Positions 27,038-35,309 of a stretch of 64,000 nt of DNA are shown piece after piece. Under the pieces are notes generated by a model. The model did no database searches. It saw nothing but the letters and a program-made list of their open reading frames with translations, and was not told the DNA's origin. How positions within the stretch are numbered: the stretch's first letter is position 1; every line of letters starts with the position of its first letter. The position numbers were made by a program, and so were the translations under genes. The DNA is from PoT sp049331405 (GTDB lineage Bacteria; Planctomycetota; Planctomycetia; Isosphaerales; Isosphaeraceae): positions 6,696,001-6,760,000 of the forward strand of contig NZ_CP186274.1 of NCBI RefSeq assembly GCF_049331405.1. The letters are read 5' to 3'.

Positions 27038-28074
27038 GACTCGACTCCTCCAGGCTCAGGGGTGATCGTCCCGTCGGCGCGGAAACGGATCGGCGGGCGG
27101 GAGTGGACGACCACCGCGAGCCCCCCCGACTCGGGGCCGATTTCTCCGGTGATCGCATCGAGCCATGCTCGGGCGAGCATGCCCGCGGGCAGGATGTGGG
27201 ATAATCCCACGTAGGAGGTCGTCGGGCGCGGGTTCACCTCCACGATCGTCGCCTCCGCTTTGGCCTCGTCCCAGAGGTAATCGACGCCGACGAAGCCGGC
27301 AAGCCCCGGGATCGCGTCGACCGCCGCCAGGACGTTCGCATCGATCGCGCGTGGGTCGGCCGGGAGTCGGCCCCCGCTGTAGGCGAATCGCCCCGCGCGG
27401 ATCGACACGTCCTGACGCCCGAGGGCGATCAGCACCGCGCCGTCCTTCCCCACGAGGAGGCTGGCGCTCATGGGGATGCCGTCGATCAACGGTTGGATCA
27501 AGGCTGCCGATCCCGTGAATGTCCCGCCTGACGACCACGAGGCGTCGGAGACCAGGAACGTGTCGACGGATCCAGCTCCGTCGATGGGCTTCAACACCGC
27601 TGGATAGGGGAAGTCGTCGGGCAATCCTAAAGCGGGCTCTACCCTTTGACTACGGGGTGTCGGGATCTGGCGTTGGTTCAAAAGCTCGCTCACGCGGAGT
27701 TTGTCCCCCGCGACCGCGATGGCCTCGGGCGTCGAGCCGAGCGATTTCGCCCCGATTTTCGCGAGGAGGGCCGCCCGTTCCTCGAGGAGCCCACTGCTTT
27801 CCGGGGCGATCACTGCGGTAAAATCCGACCTCGAAGCGAGCTGCCTGAGCTGCTCCCATTCCTCGCCGGGGCCGATCCGGATCGTCTCCCAGGGCCCTGG
27901 CTCGTCGGGCAGGCCCGCGTCCAGGGTCATGAGAACCCGGATGCCCGGGATGAGTGAGAAATCCCGGCAGATCGCGCGACGCATGGCCCCGCCCTCGGCC
28001 GCCCATGAGGCCGGGAGCATCTGCCCGGCGAGCCCGCCGCCCGTCACCCATTCGTGGATGAGGATGGTTCGCAT
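27034..28074 (-). CDS. mfnD: ATP-grasp ligase, MfnD-like (tyramine/tyrosine-glutamate ligase)
   Basis: This 346-residue protein starts RTILIHEWVTGGGLAGQ, close to the EWVTGGG opening of archaeal MfnD. A pre-ATP-grasp domain follows, then the ATP-grasp domain (GDKLRVSELLNQRQIPTP, YPAVLKPIDGAGSVDT, GVDYLWDEAKAEATIVEVNPRPTTSY). The archaeal enzyme joins glutamate to tyramine. In methylotrophic bacteria the cofactor is reported to carry tyrosine instead. No tyrosine decarboxylase is present here, which fits the bacterial form. The start at 28074 follows GAGGGAA; a longer start at 28101 would overlap the divergent HisA-like start. Confidence 0.85.
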   Translation of the reverse strand: MRTILIHEWVTGGGLAGQMLPASWAAEGGAMRRAICRDFSLIPGIRVLMTLDAGLPDEPGPWETIRIGPGEEWEQLRQLASRSDFTAVIAPESSGLLEERAALLAKIGAKSLGSTPEAIAVAGDKLRVSELLNQRQIPTPRSQRVEPALGLPDDFPYPAVLKPIDGAGSVDTFLVSDASWSSGGTFTGSAALIQPLIDGIPMSASLLVGKDGAVLIALGRQDVSIRAGRFAYSGGRLPADPRAIDANVLAAVDAIPGLAGFVGVDYLWDEAKAEATIVEVNPRPTTSYVGLSHILPAGMLARAWLDAITGEIGPESGGLAVVVHSRPPIRFRADGTITPEPGGVES

Positions 28075-28099
28075 TTCCCTCGGAGTCGTCGTCTTGGCC

Positions 28100-28849
28100 A
28101 TGTCCTTGCAGATCCTCCCCGTGCTCGACATCAAGGGCGGGATTGCCGTCCATGCCGTCGCCGGTCGTCGGGAAGATTATCGGCCGCTGCGGAGCCGATT
28201 CCACCCCGAATCGGACCCGGTTGGCCTCGCCCGGGGATTCGTCGAGATTTTGAATCTTCGCGGCCTCTACCTCGCCGACCTCGACGCGATTGGCGGGGCA
28301 CCTCCTAGCCTGAGTCTCTACCAAAGCTTGCAGGCTCTGGGGCTCAATTTATGGGTCGATGCCGGGATTCGATCGGTCGCGGACGTCCCACCTCTACTAG
28401 AGGCAGGGGTTGCGACGATCGTCGTGGGCCTCGAATCCGTCTCGGGCCCCGAGGAACTGGCGAGGATCCTGGAACTGGCCGGTCGCGATCGAGTCATCCT
28501 GAGCCTCGATCTTCGCGAAGGCCAGGTGGTGACGGCCCTCGGGTCGAATTGGGGCTCGACGACTCCGCGGGAGGTCGCCGCCTCAGCGATCGTCGCTGGC
28601 CTGCGACGGCTCCTGATCCTGGACCTTGCCCGCGTCGGCACCGGGCGAGGCACCGGCACCGGCCCGTTGCTCGGAGAGCTTTCTCGCGATCGCCCCGAAC
28701 TGGCGCTGGCCGTCGGCGGTGGAATCGCCGGGATCGGTGATGTCATCGGCCTCGAGCGAGCCGGGGCGACAACCATCCTGCTAGGCTCGACGCTCCACGA
28801 TGGGCGCATCGGCCCTCGAGAACTCGCCGAATTGACGGGGCCCCGCTGA
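28100..28849 (+). CDS. HisA/HisF-related TIM-barrel protein of the H4MPT island
   Basis: This 249-residue protein resembles ProFAR isomerase HisA. The N-terminal strand is ILPVLDIKGGIAVHAVAG, an LYLADLDAIGG strand follows, then LNLWVDAGIRS, a VILSLDLREGQ strand, and the phosphate-binding ends AVGGGIAG and ILLGSTLHDG. It keeps the Asp of strand 1 and the Asp of strand 5, the catalytic pair positions in HisA, so it is probably active. In this gene context a histidine role is unlikely. Relatives (COG1411) accompany H4MPT genes with no proven function. It converges with the PTPS gene, 3 nt between stops. Confidence 0.78.
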   Translation: MSLQILPVLDIKGGIAVHAVAGRREDYRPLRSRFHPESDPVGLARGFVEILNLRGLYLADLDAIGGAPPSLSLYQSLQALGLNLWVDAGIRSVADVPPLLEAGVATIVVGLESVSGPEELARILELAGRDRVILSLDLREGQVVTALGSNWGSTTPREVAASAIVAGLRRLLILDLARVGTGRGTGTGPLLGELSRDRPELALAVGGGIAGIGDVIGLERAGATTILLGSTLHDGRIGPRELAELTGPR

Positions 28850-28852
28850 GCC

Positions 28853-29344
28853 TCACGAATGCCGTTCGACCTGACCGATCTGGCCGAAGCTCTCCTCGAC
28901 CTCGACTCGCAGGATACGGGGAGCCTTCAGGCCCCGGGCTTCAAACGCCTTGAAGAGTCGGTCGGCGATGTAATTGGCGAGGAGTTCGGCCGTGGTGTTG
29001 GCGATCGGCAGGAGGACGCATTCCTCGCGGGGGAAGCTCCAGTAGCGGTCGCCGTAGGTGACCTTCCAGTTGGAGCCGTCCTCGTGCAGCTTGATGAACC
29101 TGTTCTCGGTCGGCAGGAGCATCCGGTGGTCGAGCTCGTCGACGATCTCCTTGGTGAGATCCTTGAGCGCGATGAAGTCGAAGACGTAGTGATTCTCGTC
29201 GAGGTCGTCCTCGACCTCCACGGCGGTCCGGTAGTTATGCCCGTGGATCCGCTCGCACTGATCGCCGAGGTAGGTGATGAAGTGGCCGGAGCTGAAGACC
29301 AGGTAATCCTTGATGACGCGGACCTGATAGCGCGTGGCGGGCAC
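28853..29344 (-). CDS. 6-pyruvoyltetrahydropterin synthase family protein with CExxHGH motif
   Basis: This COG0720 protein of 163 residues binds zinc through His21 (SSGHF) and His34/His36 in CERIHGHNY, with the catalytic Cys30 and an adjacent Glu31. The later DHRMLLPTE and VEVEESFGQ segments are also typical. The family includes PTPS, QueD and the PTPS-III enzymes that make 6-hydroxymethyl-dihydropterin in place of FolB. A Cys-Glu-x-x-His-Gly-His motif is, as I recall, that of the dual PTPS-I/III group. Among methanopterin genes the likeliest job is supplying hydroxymethyl-dihydropterin for the cofactor. Queuosine synthesis remains possible. It ends the minus-strand mch unit. Confidence 0.85.
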   Translation of the reverse strand: MPATRYQVRVIKDYLVFSSGHFITYLGDQCERIHGHNYRTAVEVEDDLDENHYVFDFIALKDLTKEIVDELDHRMLLPTENRFIKLHEDGSNWKVTYGDRYWSFPREECVLLPIANTTAELLANYIADRLFKAFEARGLKAPRILRVEVEESFGQIGQVERHS

Positions 29345-29421
29345 GGTCGCGAGACTCCTCGAAGTGTGGCGATTCTCGGGGTTGGTTTGAACGGATCGGA
29401 GGCCTGTTCCCGCGGTGGAAT

Positions 29422-30336
29422 TCAGGCGTCCGCGAACCCCGACTTGTCATCCGAGGCCGCACGAGACCAGGATGACGGGCCCAGCGTCCTGGGCATGCTG
29501 ATTGTCCCATCCATGAGCGCCACGAACAAGGCGGCCGACACGAGATCGGCCGATGTCCCCGGGTTCCTCGAGTGCCCCTCGGTTCGCAACCAGGCGTCGA
29601 ATTCGCGGAGGAGCCTCGGCCCTGCCGTCGAGTCGGGCCATCCTCCCGCAAGGACTTCGGAGGCCTTTCGCGACGCCTCCTCAGCCTCGGCGAGCCCTCG
29701 TTTCCTGGCGATCAGGCTGTCGGGATATTTTGCGAGCAAGGCGAGGAAGCAGGAGGTGATGGCCGTCTCGAGCGGGTGGCCGGCTTCGAGCGAGCGTCGC
29801 AGAGCCGGGCATGCCAGATCGAAGATATCGACATAATCGAGGGCGTATTGCCGTGCGATCAGGTCGCGATCGGCGGCCAGTCGCATGGCCTCGACGAGCG
29901 TGACGGTGGGCTCGTCGGCCACATCCTGCTCGCTGGCTGTTTGTAATCCGCCGGGCTGGGCCAGGCGGATCGCCTTGTAGACGAGGGAGGCGTCGGCCAG
30001 GGTCGTGCCCGCGAGGATTCGGCCCACCCCTTCGCGAAGCGGCTCTCCTTCGGGCACCGCCGCGAGCGGCGCAAGCAGGAGGATCATCCCCAGGTTCGTG
30101 TTCGACGCGACGACCCGGCGCGTGGCCCGGACAGCTTCGAAGATGGAGGCTCCGACCCCCTGCTCCCTCGCGAGGTCGAGCGGGTTCGCGATCGCCGAGG
30201 CGCTCAGCAAGAAATCGAGGAAGTCGATATCCTCGAATGCCCGCCCGGGGTGAACGTTCCCCGGTTTGCGCGCGGAGACTTCGAGGATGCAAGCGATCTG
30301 GGCGACCTGCCCCGGACTCAGCCCCTTCGTTGTCAT
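29422..30336 (-). CDS. CitG/MdcB-like triphosphoribosyl-dephospho-CoA synthase family protein
   Basis: This all-helical protein of 304 residues has the family opening ACILEVSARKPGNVHPGRAFED and the later RVVASNTNLGMILLLAPLA and DIFDLACPALRR segments. NPGTSADLVSAALFVALMDG closes it. CitG makes the prosthetic group of citrate lyase from dephospho-CoA and ATP. No citrate or malonate lyase genes are here. Homologues occur with H4MPT genes in methylotrophs with unknown function, and attaching a ribosyl phosphate unit to the cofactor is one plausible role. Its ATG overlaps the stop of the ligase upstream (ATGA), which shows tight coupling. Confidence 0.82.
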   Translation of the reverse strand: MTTKGLSPGQVAQIACILEVSARKPGNVHPGRAFEDIDFLDFLLSASAIANPLDLAREQGVGASIFEAVRATRRVVASNTNLGMILLLAPLAAVPEGEPLREGVGRILAGTTLADASLVYKAIRLAQPGGLQTASEQDVADEPTVTLVEAMRLAADRDLIARQYALDYVDIFDLACPALRRSLEAGHPLETAITSCFLALLAKYPDSLIARKRGLAEAEEASRKASEVLAGGWPDSTAGPRLLREFDAWLRTEGHSRNPGTSADLVSAALFVALMDGTISMPRTLGPSSWSRAASDDKSGFADA

Positions 30337-31223
30337 CGCTTGCAACCTTTGAGATACGTGAGGATTTCCGAGGCCACATCGACCCCCGTCGCCTGCGCCA
30401 GGGCCCGCCAGCCGGGGACGGCGTTGACCTCGACGACGACGAGCCCACCCCGGTCGAGGTCAGGCAGCAGGTCGACCCCGGCAAGGGGCGCGCCCACGGC
30501 AGTCGCGGCCTGCAGGGCTAGCTCCTCGATATCGCGTTCAAGTGAAAAAGCCTCGGCCCGCCCGCCAACAGCGATGTTCGTCCGCCAATCCCCTTCCGGA
30601 GCGTGGCGTCTGATGACCCCCAGCACCCGGCCGCCGAGCACGAAGACGCGGAGGTCGTAGCCGGGATGCCGGACCATCTTCTGGACGTAGAGTACCGAAC
30701 CGAGCCGCTCGAGCGTGGAGAAGGCCCTTCGCGCCAGCTCGCGATCCGAGACTCGCAGTAGGCCCCGACCCTCCGAGCCGAAAATCGGCTTGATCACCAC
30801 GTCGCGTCCGAGCTCGTCGAAGGCCGCGAGGGCCTCCTCGGCCGACTCTCCGGTCCAGGTCTCGGGCACGGGCAGGCCCGCGGCCTCGAGCTGCGCCAGC
30901 GCAAGGTATTTATCGACCGCGACCTCGACCGCCCGCGCCGGATTGAGGACGGGGACGCCCAGAGCCCCAAGCCGGTGCAGCGCGTCCATCCGGAAGACGA
31001 CCTGCTCGAGGGTCCCCGGCGGCATCATCCGCACGAGGATGCCATCGGCATGGGTCAGGTCGATGCCGCCCGCCTCGATCCGAGCGTGGCCCGACCGCAC
31101 GCGCCCGACCACGCTCGGGAATGGCAGGGCGTCGAGCTGGACGTCGACGAGTCGGCTGGCACGTTGCAGGTCTTCCACATGCCAGCCGAAGCCGGAGACC
31201 AGGGCAATCAACCTCGGGCGCAC
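30333..31223 (-). CDS. RimK-type ATP-grasp glutamate ligase, MptN-like
   Basis: This 296-residue protein has an N-terminal Rossmann-like region (RLIALVSGFGWHVEDLQRAS) and a RimK-type ATP-grasp fold. The ATP-binding region reads VDKYLALAQLEAAGLPVPET, then RDVVIKPIFGSEGRGLL, VQKMVRHPGYDLRVFVLGG and GVDLLPDLDRGGLVVVEVNAVPGW, with the metal-binding Glu and Asn at the end. Archaeal MptN adds alpha-linked glutamate to tetrahydromethanopterin, and bacterial H4MPT islands carry a RimK-like gene in the same place. The exact acceptor here, pterin or furan cofactor, cannot be told. It lies 33 nt downstream of mch and overlaps the CitG-like gene. Confidence 0.83.
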   Translation of the reverse strand: MRPRLIALVSGFGWHVEDLQRASRLVDVQLDALPFPSVVGRVRSGHARIEAGGIDLTHADGILVRMMPPGTLEQVVFRMDALHRLGALGVPVLNPARAVEVAVDKYLALAQLEAAGLPVPETWTGESAEEALAAFDELGRDVVIKPIFGSEGRGLLRVSDRELARRAFSTLERLGSVLYVQKMVRHPGYDLRVFVLGGRVLGVIRRHAPEGDWRTNIAVGGRAEAFSLERDIEELALQAATAVGAPLAGVDLLPDLDRGGLVVVEVNAVPGWRALAQATGVDVASEILTYLKGCKR

Positions 31224-31256
31224 GTGGGGAAGGCTCCGGTCCGGGCGGCTCGAGGG

Positions 31257-32222
31257 TCAACCGAAGAAGGAGCGTGCCAGCACGTCCGGGGCGAGCTGCC
31301 CGAACGAGTGGACGCGGCCGGTCTCCACGTTCTGGAAGACGATCTCGGCCGGGCTGAACAGGTGCGGGTCGACGTCATAGAAATTGTTGTTGTAGCGTGC
31401 GAAGATCGCGGCGAAGGGCTCGCCGTGGTCGTGGGAGGAGGTCGACGGGACCTTGGGCCCGACCTCCTCAATGCTCGCGTCGTCGCCGGTGACGTAGAGC
31501 ACGACACGCGCACCGTAGAGGATCGCGTCATTGGTCCGGCCGATGGCCGCGAGGTCATTGGCCGCGACGGGGGGCAGCGGCGCCGTGCCGTGGGCCGACA
31601 GGATCCGGTCGAGGTCGAAGCCGAGCTCGTGCAGCTTGTGGAGGGACGTCTCGACCGAGCGGGCGACGATCTGCACGCTCCCCGCCAGGCTCGCCGTCGG
31701 CGCGACGAGGAGCGTGACGGCCGAGGGGGCGATGCGGCAGGCCGAGGCGATCATGGCGATGACCTCGGGGGTCGGCTTCTTGCGGGCCTCGAGCACGCCG
31801 ACGACGCATTCGGCCTCCTCGATCCCCCCAAGCTTCTCGAAGATCGGCTCCCCGCCCCGGGCCGCCCGCATGGGGCCCGATCCCATCGCGAAGTATTTCC
31901 CCTCGCTGATGGCCCAGCCCGCGTACTGGCTGGCCAGGCAGGCCTGCACGGGGTGGTCGGTCACCACCTGCACATGCGGGCAAGACTTGCCGGCCACCTC
32001 GCCGGGTACGATCGAGACGTCGGCGAGGTCGGCGAGGCAGACCCTGGCCAGCTCGATCCCCGTCGCCAGCCCGCCCCGCACTTCGATCCCGCAGTCGACG
32101 AATCGCCCGCCGCGCTCGATCGGATGCTCGACGACCTTCCGCTCCTCGGCGCGAGCCAGGAGAGCCTCGACAACCCAGAGCGACCGCTTATTCAGATTCA
32201 TCAACGCCTCACCCATCGGCAT
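31257..32222 (-). CDS. mch: Methenyl-tetrahydromethanopterin cyclohydrolase
   Basis: This 321-residue enzyme converts 5,10-methenyl-H4MPT plus water to 5-formyl-H4MPT in the cytosol. Recognisable family stretches are LNKRSLWVVEALL, HPVQACLASQYAGWAI, the glycine-rich YFAMGSGPMRA, ECVVGVLEARKKPTPEV and the end FSPAEIVFQNVETGRVHSFGQL. The start codon overlaps the fhcC stop by one base (TGATG), so the two are coupled. It is the hallmark step of the H4MPT oxidation branch and, together with fhc genes, shows that formyl-H4MPT is processed here. An internal ATG at residue 3 or 8 is possible. Confidence 0.95.
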   Translation of the reverse strand: MPMGEALMNLNKRSLWVVEALLARAEERKVVEHPIERGGRFVDCGIEVRGGLATGIELARVCLADLADVSIVPGEVAGKSCPHVQVVTDHPVQACLASQYAGWAISEGKYFAMGSGPMRAARGGEPIFEKLGGIEEAECVVGVLEARKKPTPEVIAMIASACRIAPSAVTLLVAPTASLAGSVQIVARSVETSLHKLHELGFDLDRILSAHGTAPLPPVAANDLAAIGRTNDAILYGARVVLYVTGDDASIEEVGPKVPSTSSHDHGEPFAAIFARYNNNFYDVDPHLFSPAEIVFQNVETGRVHSFGQLAPDVLARSFFG

Positions 32223-33046
32223 CAGATCGCGGCCAGGATTTCCCCCTGACCTCCCTCGACCAGATCCCCATTGTACCGTTGCAGCCTGCCGGAGAAAGTG
32301 GCCTCAGGCACGGGGAAGCCCCATTCCATCAGCCGCTTCAGGTATAGGTTGAGGAACGGCGGCCTGAGATGCCCGCTCGGCACGAACGTGGGCAGCAAGC
32401 TCTCTTCAATCTTCGTCCCGGCCCCGAACAATGCGAGCGTCCCCCGCTTCATCCCGGCCCCGAGCCGTCTCCCGACCTCGCCAAACGTGAAGATCGACCC
32501 GGCGACCATCCCCCGCCCGAGCCCATCCCCGCTCCGTCCTCCGACTGCGATCATCCCTCGCCGCATGATGTGCCCGACGTCCACCCCGGCGTCCCCCTCC
32601 ACGAGGATCACCCCGTCGCGCATCCCGAGGCGACTCCCCGGAAAGGCCGAGCCGAGGTAATCCCCCGCATTCCCCTTGATGCGGATCAGACCCCCCCGCA
32701 TCTCCGCCCCGGCCCAATGCCCCACATTTCCTGCAATCGTGAGCATCCCGCCCGTCATCTCCGCCCCGGCCTCGGTCCCGACGTCCCCTTTGACGGTCAG
32801 CGTCCCCGAGGCCATCTTGCGGCCGATCCGCCTGACGTTCTGCAGGTCCCCTTCCAGGACGAGGTGGCCGTCCGCGAGATCCCCTTCGACGACGAACAAC
32901 TCTCCGATTTCAGCTTTTCCATTACCGATCGGCAACGCGAGGCTGGAAATCTCCGAGCTCGAGAGCCCGGCCAGATTTTCAGGGACGAGCCCTGTGGCGT
33001 CGATCGTCAGCCTGGTCGTCGCACGCCAGCGGAGGGTCAAGGGCAT
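32222..33046 (-). CDS. fhcC: Formylmethanofuran dehydrogenase/hydrolase subunit C
   Basis: This 274-residue protein is a right-handed beta-helix. Its repeats show the subunit C pattern, with GTLTVKGDVGTEAGAEMTGG, GMLTIAGNVGHWAGAEMRGG and GLIRIKGNAGDYLGS as successive turns, each containing a G-x-x-G-x-x-M-x-x-G core. The N- and C-terminal segments cap the helix. The subunit is a scaffold in the Fhc complex with FhcA, B and D. It lies apart from fhcBAD, beyond the SPFH gene and a terminator, and begins the mch transcript. Such a split of the fhc genes is unlike the contiguous fhcCDAB order known in methylotrophs. Confidence 0.95.
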   Translation of the reverse strand: MPLTLRWRATTRLTIDATGLVPENLAGLSSSEISSLALPIGNGKAEIGELFVVEGDLADGHLVLEGDLQNVRRIGRKMASGTLTVKGDVGTEAGAEMTGGMLTIAGNVGHWAGAEMRGGLIRIKGNAGDYLGSAFPGSRLGMRDGVILVEGDAGVDVGHIMRRGMIAVGGRSGDGLGRGMVAGSIFTFGEVGRRLGAGMKRGTLALFGAGTKIEESLLPTFVPSGHLRPPFLNLYLKRLMEWGFPVPEATFSGRLQRYNGDLVEGGQGEILAAI

Positions 33047-33219
33047 GAGGTCGTGTCCCCGCGTTCACTCGTACGCTTCGTAGATTCTGGTTCGCACATC
33101 TTAACCGACCGCATCGAAGCAGGAAATCCAGGTCAGGTTCGCTCGTCGTGCCGGAATGATATCGATTCGCAAGGATTCAAGTTGCTGGTCGTGTATTCCA
33201 TGAAAATAGCAATGAATGT

Positions 33220-33257
33220 AAAAAAAAGAACGCGAGTAGTTGAAGCCGCTCGCGTTC
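33220..33257 (-). terminator. Rho-independent terminator after the SPFH gene
   Basis: On the minus strand GAACGCGAG (33257-33249) pairs with CTCGCGTTC (33236-33228), and eight T residues follow (33227-33220). It lies about 40 nt after the SPFH stop and closes the fhcBAD-SPFH unit, so fhcC needs its own promoter in 33047-33219. Confidence 0.9.
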
Positions 33258-33298
33258 AAATCGGACAGTGAACCATGAATTCACATCATTCGGAATGG

Positions 33299-34291
33299 TC
33301 ACTTCGGCTTTTCCGCCGCACCATCTCGGTGCTGGATGTGGTGGACGGCGTCGGCCGAGATCATGGCGTTGCGCATCTGTGAGGTCAGGTCGGTGAGGCT
33401 GCCGGGGGAGTGGGGGATCAGGATCGTGTTGGTGACGGAGGAGGCCCCGACTTCCTTGAGCGTGTCGAAATACTGGGTCATCAGGACGAGGTTCATGACG
33501 TCCTGGGCGGTGGCGCCCTGGACGCTCTTCTGGAACTCGTCGACCGACTCGCGGAGGCCGTCGACGATGGCGCGACGCTGGTCGGCGATGCCCTTACCTT
33601 GCAGGGCCTTGCTCTGGGCCTCGGCCTCGGCGGCCTTGACCTTGAGGATCCGGTCGGCCTCCCCCTTCTCGGTGGCGGCGATCCGCATGCGCTGGGCGGC
33701 GTTGATCGCGTTCATCGCTTCCTTCACCGTGGCGTCGGGGTCGATGTCGGTGACGAGCGCCTTGACAATCCCGTAGCCGAAGTCGTACATGACGTGCGAC
33801 AGTTCGTTCTTCACGGCGTCGGCGATCTCGTCCTTCTTCTCGAAGAGGTCGTCGAGCTTGATGCGGGGGACCCGTGCCCGGACGACGTCGAAGACGAACG
33901 CGGTGATCTGGGTGTTGGCGTTAGCGAGCCGATAGAAGGCGTCATAGACCTTCTCGGGCAGCACGTGATATTGCACGGCGACGATGACATGGACGAAGAC
34001 GTTGTCTTCCGTCTTGGTGTCCACCCTCACGTCAAGCTGCTGGACCCGGAGGTTGAGCCTCCCCGCGATCGTCTCGATCAGGGGGATCCGGAAGTTGAGG
34101 CCCGGCTCGGCGACCCTCGAGAATTTGCCGAATCGCTGCACGATCGCGGCCGACTGCTGGTTCACCGTGAATAACGGCCCGAACGCCATGAAGATCACGC
34201 CGAGGATCACGATTATGACCAGGAAGCCCAAAAACCCTGAAAGCACGGCGATTCTCCCAAGAAAACACGTAATCTCAAGTTGAAGAGGCAT
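33299..34291 (-). CDS. SPFH/band-7 (stomatin/prohibitin-like) membrane protein
   Basis: This 330-residue protein has an N-terminal membrane anchor (VLSGFLGFLVIIVILGVIFMAF) followed by an SPFH domain: VNQQSAAIVQRFGKFSRVAEPGLNFRIP, VDTKTEDNVFVHVIVAVQYHV and then a long Glu/Ala-rich coiled-coil (AEAEAQSKALQGKGIADQRRAIV). Such proteins oligomerise at membranes and form microdomains or cages around proteases. The start at 34291 follows GAGGAGG by only 3 nt. It begins 45 nt after fhcD, on the same strand with no visible terminator between, so it looks like a fourth member of the fhcBAD operon. The function there is unknown. Confidence 0.87.
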   Translation of the reverse strand: MPLQLEITCFLGRIAVLSGFLGFLVIIVILGVIFMAFGPLFTVNQQSAAIVQRFGKFSRVAEPGLNFRIPLIETIAGRLNLRVQQLDVRVDTKTEDNVFVHVIVAVQYHVLPEKVYDAFYRLANANTQITAFVFDVVRARVPRIKLDDLFEKKDEIADAVKNELSHVMYDFGYGIVKALVTDIDPDATVKEAMNAINAAQRMRIAATEKGEADRILKVKAAEAEAQSKALQGKGIADQRRAIVDGLRESVDEFQKSVQGATAQDVMNLVLMTQYFDTLKEVGASSVTNTILIPHSPGSLTDLTSQMRNAMISADAVHHIQHRDGAAEKPK

Positions 34292-34336
34292 TCGCCTCCT
34301 CAAAGAGAATATTGCGCGTGGTCGAATCCGAGCGCA

Positions 34337-35230
34337 TTAATAACGGTTCAGGACATCATGCGGGCGGATGAGGAAGGGGCCGAGCTTCCCGCCGTAGTTA
34401 CCCGACGTGATCGCGACGACCCCCGGCAAGGCCCCCGCGCGGATGCCGACGGCCGTGGCCCGCTCGACCGACTCGAGCGTGAGACCGTCGATCACGATCT
34501 CATACACGCACTCGACCTCGGGTGGGAGGGTCGACTCCACGAGGCCGCGTAGTGTCGGGGCGAAGGCCGTGTTCGTGCTCGCCCGCAGCGCCTTGTACTT
34601 GCTGCCGACCTTCGAGCCCGACCTCGCGATCCCCCCGGGGAACGGCAGGATGATATCCGGGCATTCCCGCATGGCCCTCACGGCGACTTCCGTCGCCTCC
34701 AGGGCCCGGGTCGGGTCGTCGCCGAGCAGGATGATGTTGCCGCCGGCGACCCCCTTCGTCGTGCCGAAGGTCTCCTCGCAGGTGAACTCCCCGTCCATGA
34801 CCGGGATCCGCCAGTATCGTCTCCCTTCGAGCCGCTTGGAGATCTGCCAGCCGTCGCCGAAGTAGCGGAGCTTACTGCCGACACCGATCGTCTTGTCGGT
34901 GAGCGGCAGGCCGTTGTAACAGGCCGTCGTGGGGCAGGTCATGATGCATTGGCCGACCCGGTTCGACAGGGCCTTTTCCAGGGCGTCGCGGCTGAAGGCG
35001 AAGACCAGGATGCTGACGCCAGGGCGGCCGTCGGGGGTCTCGTCGGGGGGTAAGACGCGCTCGATGGATGCCTCGGCGTCGCAGGCGATGACGCTGGTGG
35101 CGTAGCCGGTCATGGTCCGCCCGGCGATCTCCGCCCAACCCGGGGTCGCCGCCGTGATGATCGCCCGCGCGGCGGTCATCGGGAACGCCTCGGCGAACGT
35201 GTCCTCGATCGTGACGCCTTGGATCTGCAT
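34337..35230 (-). CDS. fhcD: Formylmethanofuran-tetrahydromethanopterin formyltransferase
   Basis: This 297-residue enzyme moves the formyl group between N5 of H4MPT and methanofuran, and in bacteria forms the D subunit of the Fhc complex. The N-terminal pattern IQGVTIEDTFAEAFPMTAARAIITA matches the Ftr family, as do GQCIMTCPTTACYNGLP, DGEFTCEETFGTTKGVAGGNIILLGD and the C-terminal GVVAITSGNYGGKLG. The ATG at 35230 places this opening at residue 1. Upstream is fhcA (79 nt) and downstream the SPFH gene (45 nt). In the C1 scheme it links mch to the hydrolysis step by FhcA. Confidence 0.95.
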   Translation of the reverse strand: MQIQGVTIEDTFAEAFPMTAARAIITAATPGWAEIAGRTMTGYATSVIACDAEASIERVLPPDETPDGRPGVSILVFAFSRDALEKALSNRVGQCIMTCPTTACYNGLPLTDKTIGVGSKLRYFGDGWQISKRLEGRRYWRIPVMDGEFTCEETFGTTKGVAGGNIILLGDDPTRALEATEVAVRAMRECPDIILPFPGGIARSGSKVGSKYKALRASTNTAFAPTLRGLVESTLPPEVECVYEIVIDGLTLESVERATAVGIRAGALPGVVAITSGNYGGKLGPFLIRPHDVLNRY

Positions 35231-35309
35231 CAGGGGATCTCGATTCCGGTCATGGACGTTGAGGGCCTCTGCCCGGCCGTTGGGCGATCGGTCTGCTTCT
35301 TCTCGAAGG

